From Ailanthus altissimus (lineage: Eukaryota; Streptophyta; Magnoliopsida; Sapindales; Simaroubaceae), in contig OX327696.1 of assembly GCA_946807835.1 (NCBI GenBank), positions 3,856,501 to 3,920,500 on the forward strand: a stretch of DNA of 64,000 nucleotides. Reading direction: 5' to 3'. A program made the position numbers and the translations under genes. Under the pieces are notes generated by a model. That model saw only the letters and a list, made by a program, of their open reading frames with translations, made no database searches and was not told the DNA's origin. Shown here piece by piece: positions 60,147 through 64,000 of this stretch; within the stretch, counting starts at the first letter, position 1, and each line of letters opens with the position of its first letter.

Positions 60147-61030
60147 ACCCTATGGGAAACTCTTTTCCCGGGTTTATGCTTGTGGCCACAAGACTTTATG
60201 AAATACAATCTCGGAGCATCGGATATACAACTTACCTACGTAAGCTGACGGATCCCGTATCTACGCACACCGGACTCCATGAGCATCGGACCATACCCAG
60301 CGACACATAGCGGTCAGACCATGAAAGGTCTCTGACATATGTGGAACCAAAGCATGATGGATCACTCACAAGACCACCGTGGCGCTCAGGTCAAAGGACC
60401 ACGAATACTACTCAACTCGAGAGGACCTTCCTTTGACGGTGTCATAGGATATCTATTGGGGTCCTCATAAGTCTGTTTAGTATCCAGTCTTGACTGGATA
60501 CCCGCATGCCTATACAAGCTCTAAGCTCATGGTCAGCTAAGAACAACCATCTGAACCAGTCAGATATAAACATACACTAATCTATATAAAGTGAATCACC
60601 GATAGACCCGCATTAGTGATTATAGATCAGGAACATTATCTTTGAGACATACTTACATAATGATATTTCTTAACACCTATTGCAACTCTTTGCAACTATA
60701 TCATTACAAGTATACTCTCAGGTCTTTGTCCCATTATAGATAAGGTTCTAACTCTTTAGACCTCGCTGACTCTTATAACCTGCTAACTCTTAACAGTGCT
60801 AACTTTTAGCATTTATAACTCTCAGCTTTGCTAACTATTAGTTCTGATCTAAACTCCTTTAGACCAGATCTGAACTCTTTCAGATCAAACAATGTCTCTA
60901 ATGTTACAAGCATTATACCATATTAATATGATATTAACAATCTTTATTCGAAATGTTTATTGTATAAATATTAACAATTAATATTCATACAATATTGGAA
61001 TGGCACGTGAGCACCAGCTCCAACAGTAAC

Positions 61031-62100
61031 AATGTTAAGGCATGTGGTATAATCATCGTAGTAAGTACTTGTTGAAAAATAGATATATTAATGATTCCAT
61101 TTGTCATTATGTATTCATCAAAAACTCAGAATCTAGTTTTGCCATTATAGCAGTTTATATCAATGACATGAATCTAAATAGAACTCCCGAAGAACTCTAG
61201 AAAACTATTGAGTATTTGAAAATTGAACTTGAGATAAAAGATTTGAGAAAACTAAATATTGTCTCGAATTGCAGATCAAGCATAGTTCTAATAGATACTT
61301 TATCCATTAAAGAAAATATCTTGAGAATGAAGCTTTTCCATTAAGTACCCAAATGATCACCCAATCTCTTAATCATAAAAATGATCTATTTCATCTCAAA
61401 AAGAAGGAAGACAAATATGTACTTGGTCTAAAAGTACTTTACTTAAATGCAATAGGTAATTTATTTTATTTAACACAATGCATTAAACTAGATATATCAT
61501 TTTCAAAATTTTATTGGTAAGGTTTAGTTTTGAACCAATTAGAAGACACAAGAATAGTGTTAAAAAAAATTTTCTTGGTCTTTATGGAACAATGGATTTA
61601 GATTTATATTATTTTTAATGAGCTAACACAAAATCTAAATCTTATTGGCTATGCTAATTTAGATTATTTATCTAATTCTCATAACGCCCATTTACAGACA
61701 AGATTTATTTTTACTTATAATTTTTAATAATTTCTTGAAAATTCACGAAGTTGACTATGGTTACCACTTCCTCTAATCATAAAGAAATTCTAGCATAACA
61801 TAAAGCACACAAAGAGAGTATATGATTACGATCACTCATCCATCATATTCAAAAAATATGTAAATTATTTTTTACTATAAATACTCTAATAATTAATATG
61901 AAAATAATATTGCATACATTGTTTAAATTAAAAAAGGATTCATCAAAGAAAACAGAGTCAAGTAGATCTTATCAAAATTCTTTTACACTCACGAGAAGAA
62001 TAAAAAAATTAATGTCAAATATGTTCTATTAATAATTTTGTAATTTTTTTGCTAAAACTTTAATTACATGCGCACTTGAGAAGATGATATACAACATTAA
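61031..62100 (+). pseudogene. RT C-terminus and RNase H remnant of C3
   Basis: It resumes with MWYNH, then FAIIAVYINDMN (YVDD is now YIND) and a KTIEYLKIELEIKDLRKLNI run, the Copia RT thumb region. An RNase H patch near 61637-61710 reads LIGYANLDYLSNSHNAHLQTR. The remainder to 62100 has frequent stops but matches the expected order up to the 3' LTR. Confidence 0.72.
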
Positions 62101-62265
62101 TAAGCATCATCTCAATAGACTATCAAATATTTGTGCATCCAACACTATCTATAATTCATCAAAAAATTGTATTCCTTTTACTTTAAATTTTTTTCTCTCA
62201 CCGAAATTTTCATTAACAAAGGTCAAGTACAATTATTATTATTAAGTTATGGATATCAAGGGGAC

Positions 62266-62505
62266 TATTATGGCTATTGTATCTCCATCTCTTTGCCACG
62301 GAGATGCCAAATGGCTTTTGGTTAATATACTCATTTGCCAAATGTCAAATCCTGATCTTGCAGGTAACCAACTTTATGTAGAGAGAGAGATAGAGGCTGT
62401 TGTACATAAATTGGATATAAAATTTTGTGCAATACATTTTATTTCTTTCCCGGTTCTCTTCACTTATTCCATTTTTCATTCAAATTATTTTTTCATATCT
62501 CAACA
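62266..62505 (+). repeat. 3' LTR of C3
   Basis: Aligned with 51222-51457. It is preceded by the purine-rich TCAAGGGGAC. A 93-codon open frame across it (62249-62530) is incidental. Confidence 0.7.
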
Positions 62506-62510
62506 CTTTG

Positions 62511-64000
62511 AATTTTTTTTTTTCTTCTGAGCGTCAATAGTTGTCAATTGTCGAGGTACGCATAAAAAAGGTTTCCAAACATGAGGGATTTAATTGATCA
62601 ATTCAGCTAACTTCTGGATTATCTGAGTTATTGTCAAACAACAAGGACCTAGATGTAAATTTCCTTTAAATGGTTACTTTTAAATATCTAACAGTTTTAG
62701 CCGACTGAATTGACCACTGCACGCAGCTGCCGAGCCACTTGTTGCAACTGTAAGTGCTGATGTGCTCACTCACTAAGTCCTTTGTATTTTATATATATAT
62801 ATATATATATTTTTTTTTTTTCTCTTTTTGGTTTTTCCTTCTATGAGTCAACGACTCAACGCGTTGAAATTCAAAGAACCTGTTTCTAGAATTGAGGTGG
62901 ATCTACATTTATTTAAATAACAGGGAAAAAATTTAAGAAAAAAAACAAAATTTTAAGAATGTATTGCTACTCTTCGTAAAAAAAATCAATATAACAAAGA
63001 ATTCAAAGATAGCTTAAAAGAAAATTTAAGAATATTCAAAACTTATTAAAGGCAATATAGTTCTTTTTTTTATTCAATTAAAGACAATATACTAAATAAG
63101 AAACAAATTCCACATTAATTTTTTACACCATTTTAATAAAATAAAATTATAATAATTATCAATCATAAATTCCAATGAAAAAACACAAGAAAAGAATCTT
63201 TTTCCGAATTTATTGCTACAGAGATTATATCTCAAATCACTTATTTAATTTTTGAATTTATTACAACTTTTATTAATTAAGTTTTTTTTAATATTATAAC
63301 AAATCTACTAATATTTACAATCAAATATCTATCTATCAAAAATTTATGGTGATGGCATTTGTTGCAGTGTAGTTTGTAAATTTAGACCTAAACAAAGAAT
63401 AAGGCAACTCTACTAAAATTCGGAGAAGAAAATGCTAAAATAATTCAATTAAAATTCGAAAAACAATAAGATATTTATCATGACTTACAATGATGGCATC
63501 CGTTGTGTGGCAACCTCAACAATTTTTAAATTCCTCTATTGGATTGCCTGTTCTCCTTAGTTGAAATAGACGAGTCAAATCAAAATCGTATTTTAAAGTT
63601 TTTCACTTCAAATGGTTCGATAATAAATTTCTTTGATGTCTCAATTTTTTTAATGCATTATATTAATTTTTAATCTACTATTAACCATATCGAATGGAAT
63701 GAGATTTTATTTTTAGATCTAATCTTTATCTTTTTTTTTTATGTGTTAGTTCTATAAACATGAATTTAAAATTTGACATTCAAATTTAGACTAAAAAAAC
63801 AAAGTAATTCTACTATAATTTGAAGAAATTTATATTTAAAAAAATTTAAATTTATTCTTTTAAATTCCAAATATATATATATATATTCTTATTCATGTAT
63901 AAGAAGAGATTCAATTTTTATCTGTTGAGGGATATTAAGCCGTACAATTTAATTTGACATCCCTATGGTATCAACTAAGCCATAACTTTGATACCATTTG
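62511..64000. other. AT-rich flank, no gene seen
   Basis: Contains (TA)n tracts at about 62790-62810 and 63870-63884 and long A/T runs. No open frame or repeat boundary that I can support. Confidence 0.55.

Larger units (their letters stand above)
58833..61025 (+). mobile_element. 2.2-kb solo LTR nested in C3 RT
   Basis: It starts TGTTGGGTTTGGGCG and ends CAGCTCCAACA, with a perfect TSD GTAAC (58828-58832 and 61026-61030). Joining the host flanks continues the RT reading of C3. No coding region is seen. A TATATAAA at about 60583 suggests the plus strand is the sense strand. Inside are a TTAACC-rich cluster (59430-59790), a 20-base perfect hairpin (60090-60146) and a GCTAACTCTTA/AGATCTGAACTC-type repeat group (60720-60895). 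The length is large for a Copia LTR and may indicate a Gypsy-type parent; the family is not identified. Confidence 0.85.
51222..62505 (+). mobile_element. Old Ale-like Ty1-copia element (C3) with nested insertions
   Basis: Short LTRs at 51222-51457 (236 bp) and 62266-62505 (240 bp) share TRTCTCCAYCTCTTTSC, GGAGATGCCAAATGGC and a CTCAACA/CACAACA end. After the 5' LTR, ACATTATTAGCAAGG resembles the TTATCAGCACGA-type primer site of Ale/Retrofit elements. Gag, protease, integrase, RT and RNase H pieces follow in Copia order, all broken. Two later insertions split it: 53354-56701 and 58833-61025. Without them it is about 5.7 kb. The LTR start is judged from alignment, and I could not find a clear TSD. 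Confidence 0.75.

Noticed and set aside
60002..60208. 68-codon minus-strand frame in the long solo LTR
   Set aside because: No similarity recognised, and the region is non-coding LTR sequence with a hairpin.
62249..62530. 93-codon open frame at the right end
   Set aside because: Covers the 3' LTR of C3 and is not conserved in the 5' LTR.
1..64000. CRISPR arrays, tRNA and rRNA genes, integrons or other prokaryotic features
   Set aside because: No regularly spaced repeats with unique spacers and no cloverleaf or rRNA sequence were seen. All evidence points to plant nuclear DNA.

Overview
The window is plant nuclear DNA, almost certainly from a eudicot. It is very AT-rich and intron-rich, packed with LTR retrotransposons that use the plant-type TGGTATCAGAGC primer site, and it holds a multi-exon 2-oxoglutarate/Fe(II) dioxygenase whose introns are all GT-AG. 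I cannot name the species. No bacterial, organellar, tRNA, rRNA or CRISPR sequence was seen.

Only one protein-coding gene looks intact. Gene A (15812-22090, + strand, 11 exons, 334 codons) is a soluble DOXC-class dioxygenase most like Arabidopsis At1g35190. A second, tandem copy, gene B (37124-49312, same strand and same 11-exon layout), is a pseudogene. It carries three stop codons and three frameshifts, and a 5.6-kb Copia element sits inside exon 6, just after the codons for its HxD iron-binding motif.

Everything else is transposon or transposon debris, and target-site duplications (TSDs) allow much of it to be delimited. From left to right: an old Copia element (714-7107, TSD GATAT) whose 3' LTR contains an inverted solo LTR (5821-6612); a nearly intact Copia element (8208-13818); gene A with a small MITE in intron 9; a TRIM element (22953-24795) whose 5' LTR contains a hAT-like MITE; an 8.2-kb decayed Mutator-like element (26648-34856) with about 400-bp terminal inverted repeats and a 9-bp TSD, carrying a transposase on one strand and a DUF1985/Ulp1-like protease on the other; a solo LTR (35362-36236, TSD AATAT) of the same family as the first solo LTR; gene B with its Copia insertion (39287-44879, TSD ACACT), a SINE with a 10-bp TSD and a retrocopy of a DnaJ 3' end in intron 7; and finally an old Ale-like Copia element (51222-62505) that contains a Tourist-like DNA element, which contains a gag-only LTR element, plus a separate 2.2-kb solo LTR (TSD GTAAC).

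The main things to look at again are the Mutator element carrying a protease, with an acidic repeat region duplicated in its transposase; the split fates of the two dioxygenase copies; the DnaJ retrocopy that keeps a farnesylation tail; and a hairpin-forming motif shared by several LTR families. I found no convincing evidence of a wholly new biological system.
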